NCBI RefSeq assembly: GCF_001984575.1
Contig: NZ_LZNS01000001.1
Location: 5,899,163 to 5,963,162, forward strand
DNA: 64,000 nucleotides
Direction: 5' to 3'
From: Streptomyces sp. MP131-18
GTDB lineage: Bacteria > Actinomycetota > Actinomycetes > Streptomycetales > Streptomycetaceae
Numbering within the stretch: position 1 is the first letter of the stretch; every line of letters begins with the position of its first letter. Both the position numbers and the translations under genes were made by a program. Below are positions 1 through 8,678 of this stretch, piece by piece. Under the pieces are notes generated by a model. The model was not told the origin of the DNA. It made no database searches and saw only the letters and a list, made by a program, of their open reading frames with translations.

Positions 1-54
1 CATGCACGGCCCTGCGCCCCCGGGCCGCCCCCGGGACATTCCGCGCCGCGGCGC

Positions 55-2208
55 CTACTCGTCGAGGCCGGTGACGTCCCGGTACGGGCCGAGATAGACG
101 AACCGGCCCTCGCGCACCTCGTAGAGGCAGAGCGCGTCCGTGGGCGCGACGCCGCGGGTGTCCGGGTTGAATGCGTAGCTTCTGGCGATCCCCTCGTGGC
201 GGGTCGTGCGCAACTGCCGGGCGACCAGCGTGCGGCGGGGGGCGCGGTCCGCGGTCAGCTCGGTGAGGGCCCGCGCGACCAGCCACACCGTGTCGTAGGC
301 CTCCGCGGCGTACGGCCCGGGAGCGCCGCCGAACCGTGCGCGGTGCGCCGCCGCGAAATCCGCTGCCTCCGGCGCCGCCGCGCCGTCCACGAAGGGGCAG
401 CTCACCACCCAGCCCTCGGCCGCCTCCCCGGCCTCGCGCAGGAACGCGTCCGCGGGGTCCGTCCGGACGGCCACCGTGGCGCCGGTGAACCCGGCCGCCC
501 GCAACTCCCGCGCGAAGGCGGCCGTTCCTGCCCCGGACAGCGCGCCCGTGAACATCACGGTGTCCACCCCCGCGGCCACGACGGCCGCCGCGGCGTCCCG
601 GCCGTCCGAGCCCTCCGGCAGCTCGGCCTCGACCACCTCGATGCCGGAGTACGGCAACTCGCGGGCGAACGACCGGCTGAACCCCCACGACAAGTCGCCG
701 CCGTGCCGGTCGTTGACCACCGCCGCCCGTGCCGTCCCGGTCCGGTGACCGACCCAGGCCAGCAGCGGGGCGTCGAGAAAAGCGTCCCCGAGCCGGGCGG
801 GGAAGCAGGCGTCCCCGAGTTCGACCGTGGACGCGGACACCGTGGCCGACACCGGCAGCCAGGGCAACGCCCCGTCGCGGTAGGGCGCCGCCACGGCCGC
901 CAGGGTCTCCTGGCCGGTCGGTCCGATCACGGCCGTCACCTCGGAATCCGCCGCGAGACCGAGGGCGCTCTCCGCCGCCCGCCCGGCGTCCCCGCCGTCG
1001 TCCCGCACCCGCAGCTCCAGTTCGAACGGGCGGTCCGCGCGGGCGTTGAAATCCGCCACCGCCAGCCGCGCCCCCCGTTCCTGCGCCCGTCCGAGAGCCG
1101 CGCCAGGCCCCGACAGGTCGGCCTGGAGCGCCACGGTCGTACGCACCGGGCTCCCCGGCGTTCCCTCGGCCCGCAGCCACGTCCACAGCCCCGCCCCCGC
1201 ACCGGCCGCGAGCGTCAGCCCGCCCGCCGAGAAGGCGGCCAGCAGCCGGCGCCTGCCGGGCCCGGCCGGGGGCGCGTCCGCCGGTGCCGTCTCCGGGTCC
1301 GGCCCGGCCGCCCGGGTCGGCGGGTCCTCGGGCAGGGTGAGCAGGACCGCGGAACGCATCGCGATCAGCCGGGTCGCCGGTTCCGGCAGCCAGGTGTCGC
1401 CGAGCCGCGGATCGGCGGGCAGCAGGTCCCGCACCCCGGGGGCATCCGGCCGCGCAGTCGGCTCCTTGCGCAGCAACTCGCCCAGCGGCCCGGCCAGTTC
1501 CCCGGGCACGCCGTCCAAGGCGGGCGGATCGTGCACCGCGCGGTACATCAGCGCCGCCGGGGGGCCGTCGCCGAACGGGGACCGGCCCGTCGCCGCGTAC
1601 ACCAGCACGCAGCCAAGGGAGAACACGTCGCTCGGCGGGCCGAGTTCCCCGCCCCGCGCCTGCTCGGGGGACAGGTAGCCGGGGGAACCGATGGCCGCGC
1701 CCGGCGCGGTCAGCGCCGTTTCCCCGGCCGCCCTGGCGATGCCGAAGTCGATGAGCCGCGGCCCGTCCAGAGACAGCAGCACGTTCCCCGGTTTGACGTC
1801 CCGGTGCACGAGACCGGCCTCGTGCACGACGGACAGCGCCTCGGCGAGCATGGCGCCCAGCGCCCGCACCGTCCACGGGGGCAGCGGCCCCAGCGCGCGC
1901 ACCACCTCGGCCAGGGAAGGAGCGGGCACGTAGGCCGTCGCCAGCCAGGGCACCGCCTCCTCGGGACCCGCGTCCAGCAGCGGAACGGCCCACCGGCTGC
2001 GCACCCGCCGCAGCGCCGCCACCTCCCGGCGCAGCCGCACCCGGAACTCGTGGTCGTTCACGTGCCGCGGCCTGATGGTCTTCAGCGCCACCAGCGAGCC
2101 GTCGGCGGACCTGGCCAGGTACACCACGCCCATGCCGCCGGCGCCCAGCCGGCCGAGCAGCCGGTACCCGCCGATGGCCCGCGGGTCCTTCTCATACAGC
2201 GGCAGCAC
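55..2208 (-). CDS. Ser/Thr protein kinase fused to periplasmic-binding-like sensor domain
   Basis: A 717-residue transmembrane kinase. The N-terminal Hanks-type kinase has the glycine loop GAGGMG (22-27), catalytic lysine K43, HRD at 135-137 and DFG at 154-156. A proline-rich linker leads to one membrane segment (about 322-345). Residues 357 to about 700 resemble a type I periplasmic binding protein of the branched-chain amino-acid receptor class (Peripla_BP_6), which would lie outside the cell. The inferred role is a receptor kinase that binds a small ligand outside and phosphorylates proteins inside. It begins with GTG, 12 bases after the stop of a paralogous kinase gene, so the two are probably co-transcribed. 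The ligand cannot be read from the sequence. Confidence 0.9.
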   Translation of the reverse strand: MLPLYEKDPRAIGGYRLLGRLGAGGMGVVYLARSADGSLVALKTIRPRHVNDHEFRVRLRREVAALRRVRSRWAVPLLDAGPEEAVPWLATAYVPAPSLAEVVRALGPLPPWTVRALGAMLAEALSVVHEAGLVHRDVKPGNVLLSLDGPRLIDFGIARAAGETALTAPGAAIGSPGYLSPEQARGGELGPPSDVFSLGCVLVYAATGRSPFGDGPPAALMYRAVHDPPALDGVPGELAGPLGELLRKEPTARPDAPGVRDLLPADPRLGDTWLPEPATRLIAMRSAVLLTLPEDPPTRAAGPDPETAPADAPPAGPGRRRLLAAFSAGGLTLAAGAGAGLWTWLRAEGTPGSPVRTTVALQADLSGPGAALGRAQERGARLAVADFNARADRPFELELRVRDDGGDAGRAAESALGLAADSEVTAVIGPTGQETLAAVAAPYRDGALPWLPVSATVSASTVELGDACFPARLGDAFLDAPLLAWVGHRTGTARAAVVNDRHGGDLSWGFSRSFARELPYSGIEVVEAELPEGSDGRDAAAAVVAAGVDTVMFTGALSGAGTAAFARELRAAGFTGATVAVRTDPADAFLREAGEAAEGWVVSCPFVDGAAAPEAADFAAAHRARFGGAPGPYAAEAYDTVWLVARALTELTADRAPRRTLVARQLRTTRHEGIARSYAFNPDTRGVAPTDALCLYEVREGRFVYLGPYRDVTGLDE

Positions 2209-2220
2209 GTCAGGACCGTT

Positions 2221-4428
2221 CTACTCCGCACCCAGCGAGGGTGCCCGGCCCCGGAAGCGGAAGCCGCCCTCCCGTACTTCGTAGAGGTAAAGGCCGTCGT
2301 TCGCGTAGGGGTACAGACCTTCCTCGTCGAAGCCGAGCCGCTTGCCCACCCCCTGGTGGTCCGCCTGCCGCGCCCGTGCCAGCAGCGCGGCCCGGTCAGG
2401 TGTGCCGTCCGCCGCCACGTCCCGCAGGGCCGCGGTCAGCATGCGGGTCGCGTCGTACGCCTCGATGGCGAACGGCGCGGGCTCCTCGCCCTCGAACCGT
2501 TCGCGGTACTGCTCGCCGAAGCCGACCGTTTTCTCGTCGGTATCCGGGCCGATGCAGGTGGCGATGATCTGCCAGCCCTCGGCCGCCTCCCCGGCCAGCT
2601 CGGGGAACTCAGGGCGCAGCACCGACTCGCTCGCGTACCGCGCCCCTGTGTAGCCCGCCGTATGCAGGGCCGTGGCCAGCTCGGCGGCCCGCTCGTGGTG
2701 GCCCCCGAAGACGACCGCGTCCACGTCGCGCGCCACCAGATCGGCCGCGATGCGATCGAACGGGGCGGTCAGCTTCGGCACCACGTGCGGCACCAGTTCG
2801 AAGCCGGGCGGCGACCCCTGCTGGAAGTTCACCAGCGGGCGGGTGACCTCCCAGCTGTGCATTTCCGCGGTGCGGTCGTCGACGAGCCCGACCCGGCGCG
2901 CGCCCGACTCGCCCTCCAGCAGCACCTTGAGGGAGAGCCCCTGCCACATCGTCGCGGGGCGGGCGTGCAGCAGCGTGGTGTACTCGGCGACGGTCAGAGT
3001 GAGCGGAAAGCTGCCGACCGTAACCGAGAGCAGCGGCATGCCCGCCGACTCGTAGATCTCGGCGGTGGCCGTCGTCACCGAGACGTCGGTCGGGCCGATC
3101 ACGGCGAGCACCGAACCGTCCGCCGTCAGCTCCTCGGCCACCTCGGCCGCCCGTTCCGGCACCCCGCCGTCGTCGATGGTGCGCAGTTCGATGTCGAAGG
3201 GCAGGCCGTCGGCCTCGGCCAGGAAGTGTTCGAGGCCGAGCGTGGCGCCCCGTTCCTGAGCCAGGCCGCGGGCGGCGTGGCCGCCGCTGAGATCCGCGTG
3301 CAGGCCGATGACATACCGCGGTCCGCTGCCGCCGTTGCTGCCTGAGGAGCCCGAGCCGCGCAGCGCGGCGGCCAGGCCGCCGCCCGCCGCCAGTACGCCG
3401 ACTCCCGCGGCGAGCAGCAGGCGCCGGGAGGGGCGGCGCCGGCCCGCGCCGGTGTCCGGGTGCGCGCCGACCTCCGTGGGCGTGCCTTCCTCCGCGGACG
3501 TGCCGGAGGCGGCGGGCGCCGCCCGGGTCGGCACCTGGGCGGGAAGCTCCACGCGGGCCGCCGTGCGTTCCCCGATCAGCCGGGTCACCGGCTCGGGCAG
3601 CCAGCCCTCGACGACGTCCTCGGCCAGCTCCGCGCGCAACTCCGCGACATCCGGCCGCGCTTCCGGGTCCTTGTCCAGGCAGCGGGCCAGTATCCCGGCC
3701 AGTTCCCCGGGCACGCCGTCAAGGTCGGGCGGCTCGTGCACCGTGCGGTAGAGCACCGCCTCCGCGCTGCCCTCGCCGAACGGCGGCCGGCCGCTCGCCG
3801 TGTGGGCCAGCACGCAGCCGAGGGAGAACACGTCGCTCGGCGGGCCGATGTCACGGGAGGCGGCGGCCTGTTCGGGCGAGAGGTAGCCCGGCGAGCCGAC
3901 CACGGTCCCGGTGCGGGTGATGGCGGTGTCCTCGGCCGCTCTGGCGATGCCGAAGTCGATGAGCCGCGGCCCGTCCAGGGCCAGCAGCACGTTCCCCGGT
4001 TTGACGTCCCGGTGCACGAGGCCCGCCTCGTGCACCGCGGCCAGCGCCTCGGCCAGCATTCCGCCCAGCGCCCGCACGCCGCGCACCGGCAACGGCCCGT
4101 GCGCGGCGAGCACTTCATCGAGGGAGGGCCCCGGTACGTAGGGCGAGGCGAACCACGGGGTGCCCGCCTCCTCGCCGTCCGCGACGACCGGCACGGCGAA
4201 GCGGCCGGCGACCCGGCGCGCGGCGGCGACCTCGCGGGCGAAACGGGAGCGGAAACCGGGCTCCTGCGCGTACTCGTCCCTGATCACCTTCAGGGCCACC
4301 GGCGAACCGCCGTCGGTCATGGCCAGGTACACCACGCCCATGCCGCCCTCGCCGAGGCGGCCGAGGAGGCGGTGACCGGCAATCTGCTCGGGGTCCTGCG
4401 GCGTCAGGGCGCCGACCGGCGATGTCAT
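2221..4428 (-). CDS. Ser/Thr protein kinase fused to periplasmic-binding-like sensor domain (paralogue)
   Basis: A 735-residue paralogue of the next gene with the same plan. The kinase domain has GEGGMG (26-31), K47, HRD 139-141 and DFG 158-160; a single membrane segment follows at about 335-355, then a branched-chain-amino-acid-receptor-like ectodomain. All key kinase residues are present, so it should be active. Its ATG overlaps the stop of the upstream lipoprotein gene by four bases (ATGA), which implies translational coupling. The tandem duplication suggests two receptors with different ligand preference sharing one accessory lipoprotein. Identity as a kinase is sure; the sensing role is inferred from domain order. 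Confidence 0.9.
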   Translation of the reverse strand: MTSPVGALTPQDPEQIAGHRLLGRLGEGGMGVVYLAMTDGGSPVALKVIRDEYAQEPGFRSRFAREVAAARRVAGRFAVPVVADGEEAGTPWFASPYVPGPSLDEVLAAHGPLPVRGVRALGGMLAEALAAVHEAGLVHRDVKPGNVLLALDGPRLIDFGIARAAEDTAITRTGTVVGSPGYLSPEQAAASRDIGPPSDVFSLGCVLAHTASGRPPFGEGSAEAVLYRTVHEPPDLDGVPGELAGILARCLDKDPEARPDVAELRAELAEDVVEGWLPEPVTRLIGERTAARVELPAQVPTRAAPAASGTSAEEGTPTEVGAHPDTGAGRRRPSRRLLLAAGVGVLAAGGGLAAALRGSGSSGSNGGSGPRYVIGLHADLSGGHAARGLAQERGATLGLEHFLAEADGLPFDIELRTIDDGGVPERAAEVAEELTADGSVLAVIGPTDVSVTTATAEIYESAGMPLLSVTVGSFPLTLTVAEYTTLLHARPATMWQGLSLKVLLEGESGARRVGLVDDRTAEMHSWEVTRPLVNFQQGSPPGFELVPHVVPKLTAPFDRIAADLVARDVDAVVFGGHHERAAELATALHTAGYTGARYASESVLRPEFPELAGEAAEGWQIIATCIGPDTDEKTVGFGEQYRERFEGEEPAPFAIEAYDATRMLTAALRDVAADGTPDRAALLARARQADHQGVGKRLGFDEEGLYPYANDGLYLYEVREGGFRFRGRAPSLGAE

Positions 4429-5204
4429 CTCAACTCCGCCTCGGCGTTGGATTCCAGCAGGGCGAGGGCCATGAAGCTCACCTCGGATAGCTGATCCTCG
4501 GTGACACCGGCGGCGCCCTTGGCCGACACCGCGACGGTGACCGGGCCGATCCGGGAGACCAGCCAGTAGTAGTCGTAGGGGCCGCCGTGGACCTCGCTGT
4601 GGAACTGCCCCGATTCGGCGATCTGGTCGTCCACCGACAATTGGTCGGGCGGCATGCTGCTCGACCCGAGCCCTGTCACGTACTCATCGGCGCGCAACTG
4701 CTGCTGCGGGCAGCGCAGCACCTCCTCGACGATGCCGGCCATCCGTGCGTCCGCCGCCTCGATACTGTCGTGCACGGTGACGGACGACATCGCCTGCAAC
4801 GGGCCGCCGCCCTGCTGCTGGGCGGGCAGTTCGGCGTTGCGCGTCACGTTGGCCAGCACACCGTCCGGTAACGGCTCGCGCTGCCAGACGCACGCCTCGT
4901 CGAGCACGGCCACGGTGGCAGGGTCGGCCTCGGCCAGGTCCGCGGCGACGAAGCCGGGGCCGTAGTCCCCGGGCTCGATGGCCACGGCACGGGCCAGCGC
5001 CCGCGCGTCATCGGGTGTGCCCGGTCCGCCGGTGATCCCGGTGCCCGTCCGTGCCGCATCCGCGCCGGACCCGTCCCGCTCTTCTTCCGTGGGTTCCGCG
5101 GGCGCGTCGTCCTCCCCGCCGCCGCCACTGCACGCCGCGGCGCCCCACAGCAGTCCCGTCGCCGCCACCGCGACGACGCCGCGCACCAACTTGCCCTGCC
5201 GCAC
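4425..5204 (-). CDS. Lipoprotein upstream of the receptor kinases
   Basis: A 259-residue secreted lipoprotein. The N-terminus has a short basic stretch, a hydrophobic core and a lipobox ending AAACS, followed by an acidic, Gly/Glu/Asp-rich linker. The remainder (about 60-255) is a soluble domain that I cannot assign to a named family. The GTG start is preceded by a run of G (GGGGGG) at suitable spacing. It is the first gene of the operon and overlaps the first kinase gene by four bases, so an accessory role to the kinase ectodomains at the outer face of the membrane is plausible but inferred. Confidence 0.8.
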   Translation of the reverse strand: MRQGKLVRGVVAVAATGLLWGAAACSGGGGEDDAPAEPTEEERDGSGADAARTGTGITGGPGTPDDARALARAVAIEPGDYGPGFVAADLAEADPATVAVLDEACVWQREPLPDGVLANVTRNAELPAQQQGGGPLQAMSSVTVHDSIEAADARMAGIVEEVLRCPQQQLRADEYVTGLGSSSMPPDQLSVDDQIAESGQFHSEVHGGPYDYYWLVSRIGPVTVAVSAKGAAGVTEDQLSEVSFMALALLESNAEAELR

Positions 5205-5313
5205 AGCAGGTCACCCCCCTGCCCTCGTCCGACAAACGCTGGTCAGCTTAACTCCGGTGCGCTACAAGGGAATACGGTGCGTGTCACGGTCCTGGAACGC
5301 CGCAGGCGCCGGG

Positions 5314-5904
5314 TCAGCGGGCCTGCATCGCGTCAAGGGCGACCGCCTGGGCGATGACCAGCCGCCGGTCCAGGCGGGGTTCGTGGATCTCCACCAGGTA
5401 GCGGTCGCGCAGGGTGCGTTTCCGCGAGACGGACAGGGCGAGTTCCCCGTCGAGGCGGAAGTCGAAGTGGTAGGCCCAGCCGACCGGCAGTTCGTCGACC
5501 ACCGGGATGAACTGCCAGATCCGGCGGATCACCGCCACGCGGCCGCTGCGTTCCGTCCCGGTCAGCACGCCGAGTCCGGGCTGCTCAAGGTGCCAGGTGG
5601 AGCGGAACAGGGACTTTTTGAAGTCCTTGCGGAAGCCGCCCACCGTCGCCCCGTCGGCGTCCGTGACGTCGAACGCGCCGGCGACGTTCAGGGTGTCGCG
5701 CTCCGCGAAGCCGCCGAAGACCCTTTCCCGCGAGTCGTCCGTCCAGAACGTCACCCGTTCCTTGATCGCCAGGCGCTTCTGCTGGGCGAAGGCGATCAAC
5801 TCACCGTCCTCTCCCTCGGTGCGTACCTCGTACTGGTTCACGGCGAGCCTGACCCGCTGGGTGACGGTCATCCGGCGCACGGCCTGAAGCCGGTCGGTCT
5901 CCAT
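5314..5904 (-). CDS. LURP-one-related / scramblase-like family protein
   Basis: A 196-residue protein matching the LURP-one-related (Tubby-like beta-barrel) family, recognised from its alternating strands and the pattern in which a protein turns from 'FAQQKR' through a 'V.G.F.KDF.KSLFRSTW' block. I start at the ATG at 5904 because AGGAGA lies five bases upstream; an in-frame ATG 24 bases earlier lacks such a site. The actinobacterial members are cytoplasmic and of unknown function. It stands alone between the kinase operon and the beta-helix gene. Confidence 0.78.
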   Translation of the reverse strand: METDRLQAVRRMTVTQRVRLAVNQYEVRTEGEDGELIAFAQQKRLAIKERVTFWTDDSRERVFGGFAERDTLNVAGAFDVTDADGATVGGFRKDFKKSLFRSTWHLEQPGLGVLTGTERSGRVAVIRRIWQFIPVVDELPVGWAYHFDFRLDGELALSVSRKRTLRDRYLVEIHEPRLDRRLVIAQAVALDAMQAR

Positions 5905-5929
5905 CGTCGTCTCCTGAAGTCGGTCCACG

Positions 5930-7819
5930 TCAGCGCGGGGTGAGCAGGCCGGCGGTCCCGAGCACGGCCGCGCACGCCGCGTCGGCGCGGCAGGACTCCT
6001 CGGGCGCGAGCGGGGAGAGTTCGGTGTTGCCGGAGATCTCCACCTGCTCGCCGGTGCCCTCCCACCAGTAGGTGTCGGTGTCGTCCCAGAAGTTGCCCGT
6101 GAAGCGCATCCGGCCGGGCGCCACGCCGCCGAAGTTGTTCTGGTTGCCGAGGAGCACGTTGCCGCGGATGGTGACGTGCTGACCGCCGTCGTCCGGGTAC
6201 ACGGCGTAGGGCGGGTACTCGGTGCCCGTCGCCGCCGGGCCGTCGACGTGGTGGACGACGTTGCCCTCGATCAGCGCGCCCGCCTCGAACGAGGGGCCCT
6301 GCGTGCCGTTCCCGTAGATGCCGCCGCCGTCGATCAGGGCCGAGTTGGTGTGGTGCACCAGGTTGTTCACGATCCGGGTGCCGCCGGTGGTGGTGCCGTC
6401 CCCGGCGACGTTCAGGTGGACGATGCCGGAGTAGGGGATGTGGTCCACCTGGTTGTGCGCGACGGTCGAGCCGAAGGGCCGGTTGAGCATGATGCCCCAG
6501 GAGCCGCGGTAGTCACGGCCGACGTGGTGCACCCAGTTGTCCTCGATGAGCAGGTCGCGCGGCGAGGCGGCCGGGTCTTCCTCGTCGAGGCTCTGCACGT
6601 GGATGCCGCCGCCGGAGGTGTCGTCGACCGTGTTGCCGCGGACGGTGATGTCCCGGCTGTGGTCGGCGAGTTCGAGGGCGGTGGTGCCCAGTCGCGTGAA
6701 GCGGTTCCCCTCCAGGACCAGCCCGGTCGAGCCGCGGAAGGAGACCGCGGACGGGATGGCGGCCGCCTCCTGGGCCACCGGGTCGTCGCCGGTGTAGTAC
6801 CAGGTGCCGATGATGTGCGGGAAGCCCGCGGGCTCGTCGGGGCCGAGCCAGGTGGTGTGGGAGAACGTGAGGCCGCGCAGCGTCACGTCGCGCAGCGGTG
6901 CCCCGGCGTCGCCCCGCCCGGTGACGACCTGCTCCAGCACGGGGGCGACGACGTCCGTCGGCCTGCCGTGGTAGTAGAGCGTGTGGTGGCCCGGCCGCGA
7001 ACGGTCGAGGTACCAACTCCCCGGCCGTTCGCGGAGGAAGGTCGCGCTGTTCTCGACCGCGGTCGGTGCGATGAGCCCGACGTCCTCGCCGTACAGCTCC
7101 GTGTACAGCTCGGTGGCGCGGCGGAAACAGGGCTGCTCCATGGTGACTTCGGTGCCGCTCGCGTCCCCGCGCACCCCCGCCACCCCGCAGCGCGCCTCCG
7201 AGTAGGAGTCCGCGAAGGTGTGCACGAACTCGATGTCCTCGGGCCGTTCCCAGCTCTGCGGGGCGGTGCTCTCGGTGATGAACCCGGTTTCGGTCGGGAA
7301 CATGGCGGGCGGTTCGCCGGCCAGCGCCGCCCGTTCGGCGCGCTCGCCGTTCACGAAGAGCTGCCGGGTGTCGAGGCTGCCGACGTCCGCGCGCCAGATG
7401 TCGCCCTCGGCGTGGCTCCAGCCGGTGATCTCGCGGCCGCCGCTGAACGTGACGCGTTCCTGGTCCGCGGTGCCGTACCCGTGCGCCTGGTAGATCACGC
7501 GGTGACCGCCGGTGCCGGAGTCGCCCTCCGCGGCGGAGAGGGCCAGCGGCTCGGCGAGTGGGTAGGTGCCGCCGCGCAGACTGACGACGATGTCGCCGGT
7601 CATGCCGTCCGTCAGTTCGCGCACCGCCTGCTGGGCCGCGGCGGGGGTGGCGAGGGGACGTTCCTCGGTGCCGGGCCAGGAGTCGTCGCCCCAGGGCGCG
7701 ACGTGGAGCCGGTGCTCCCGGCCCTCGGATGCGGCGTGGCCCTGGTCCGCGACGGCCGGGGTGGCCAGCAGCGGGAGGGCGAGCAGGGCGGCGCACACGG
7801 CGCGCGGGCTCGGCGGCAT
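5930..7819 (-). CDS. Secreted right-handed beta-helix (pectate-lyase-like) protein
   Basis: A 629-residue exported protein. An N-terminal Sec signal peptide (PRAVCAALLALPLLATPAVA) precedes a domain beginning 'HVAPWGDDSWPGTEERP', typical of the entry to parallel beta-helix polysaccharide lyases and hydrolases. Repeated 'NTVDDTSGGGIHV'-type rungs follow through the middle of the protein. Substrate is unknown; these proteins usually act on acidic or branched plant polysaccharides. The frame stays open upstream into the response-regulator gene, but the signal peptide fixes the start at 7819. It lies downstream of, and in the same direction as, a two-component system, with a 190-base gap that carries an element shared with the TIM-barrel gene at 9998. 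Confidence 0.85.
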   Translation of the reverse strand: MPPSPRAVCAALLALPLLATPAVADQGHAASEGREHRLHVAPWGDDSWPGTEERPLATPAAAQQAVRELTDGMTGDIVVSLRGGTYPLAEPLALSAAEGDSGTGGHRVIYQAHGYGTADQERVTFSGGREITGWSHAEGDIWRADVGSLDTRQLFVNGERAERAALAGEPPAMFPTETGFITESTAPQSWERPEDIEFVHTFADSYSEARCGVAGVRGDASGTEVTMEQPCFRRATELYTELYGEDVGLIAPTAVENSATFLRERPGSWYLDRSRPGHHTLYYHGRPTDVVAPVLEQVVTGRGDAGAPLRDVTLRGLTFSHTTWLGPDEPAGFPHIIGTWYYTGDDPVAQEAAAIPSAVSFRGSTGLVLEGNRFTRLGTTALELADHSRDITVRGNTVDDTSGGGIHVQSLDEEDPAASPRDLLIEDNWVHHVGRDYRGSWGIMLNRPFGSTVAHNQVDHIPYSGIVHLNVAGDGTTTGGTRIVNNLVHHTNSALIDGGGIYGNGTQGPSFEAGALIEGNVVHHVDGPAATGTEYPPYAVYPDDGGQHVTIRGNVLLGNQNNFGGVAPGRMRFTGNFWDDTDTYWWEGTGEQVEISGNTELSPLAPEESCRADAACAAVLGTAGLLTPR

Positions 7820-7945
7820 GGTGGGGTCCGTTCTCGTGGTGGTCGCCCGCCGGGCCGCGCGGTCGTTCGCGGGGCGGGCACGTCGGTCGCCGACGCTACG
7901 GACCGGGCGTCGGTGGCCACATCGTGCGCACGGGCCACGCGCGGC

Positions 7946-7956
7946 TTCGACTTTCG
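7946..7956 (-). promoter_or_regulatory. Shared element CGAAAGTCGAA upstream of the beta-helix gene
   Basis: Read in the direction of the downstream gene, CGAAAGTCGAA ends about 127 bases before its start, within a longer context GGCTTCGC-CGAAAGTCGAA. The same 11 bases occur in the same orientation about 121 bases before the TIM-barrel gene (9867-9877). Binding by the adjacent NarL-type regulator is a hypothesis only. Confidence 0.45.
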
Positions 7957-8009
7957 GCGAAGCCACCGACGTGCGCTCCGCCTCTGGACGGAGCGCGCGC
8001 CGCGTTCGT

Positions 8010-8678
8010 TCAGGCGGGCCGGGGCCTGACCAGGCGGAGGTCGTAGGCGAGGACGACCACCTGCACGCGGTCGCGCAGGCCCAGCTTGCGCAGTACGCCC
8101 GAGACGTGGGCCTTGACCGTCGCCTCCGTGAGGCCGAGCCGTTCGGCGATCTCGGCATTGGACAGCGCCTGCGCGACCAGGTAGAGCACCTCGTACTCGC
8201 GCCGGCTCAGCGCGCGGAGCGCCGCCGGTGTGACAGGCGGGGCGGGGGCGGGCAGCGCGGGCGCGAAGCGCTCCAGCAGCCGGCGGGTCACGGAGGGCGC
8301 GAGCAGCGCGTCGCCGCGCGCCACCACGCGGATCGCCTCGGCCAGGTCGGTGGGGCGCACATCCTTGAGCAGGAAGCCGCACGCCCCGGCGCGCAACGCG
8401 GCGTGCACGGCGTCGTCGACGTCGTACGTGGTGAGCACGACGATGCGCGCCGGGTTGCCCGAGGCCACGATGCGTTCGATGGCGCCGATGCCGTCGAGAC
8501 GCGGCATCCGCACGTCCATGAGCACGACGTCTGGCCGCAGTTCGGCGGCGAGGGCCACGGCCTCCTCGCCGTCGGCGGCCTCGCCCACGACGTCCAGGTC
8601 CGGCTTGGCGTCGATGATCATGCGGAAGCCGACGCGGACGAGCGCCTGGTCGTCGGCCACCAGCACGCGAACGGTCAC
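8010..8678 (-). CDS. NarL/LuxR-family response regulator
   Basis: A 222-residue two-component response regulator. The receiver domain (1-120) has the acidic pair D9/D10, phospho-acceptor D55 in LMDVRMP and the conserved lysine in 'FLLKD'. A LuxR-type helix-turn-helix occupies the C-terminus ('LSRREYEVLYLVAQALSNAE' onwards). The GTG start overlaps the stop of the upstream histidine kinase gene by four bases, so kinase and regulator form a cognate pair. Likely targets are the flanking secreted protein genes, which share an upstream element; this is inferred. Confidence 0.92.
   Translation of the reverse strand: MTVRVLVADDQALVRVGFRMIIDAKPDLDVVGEAADGEEAVALAAELRPDVVLMDVRMPRLDGIGAIERIVASGNPARIVVLTTYDVDDAVHAALRAGACGFLLKDVRPTDLAEAIRVVARGDALLAPSVTRRLLERFAPALPAPAPPVTPAALRALSRREYEVLYLVAQALSNAEIAERLGLTEATVKAHVSGVLRKLGLRDRVQVVVLAYDLRLVRPRPA

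Noticed and set aside
196..3345. Very long plus-strand open frame opposite the two kinase genes
   Set aside because: It mirrors the codon bias of the kinases on the other strand, has an Arg/Pro/Gly-rich composition with no domains, and lacks a ribosome site.
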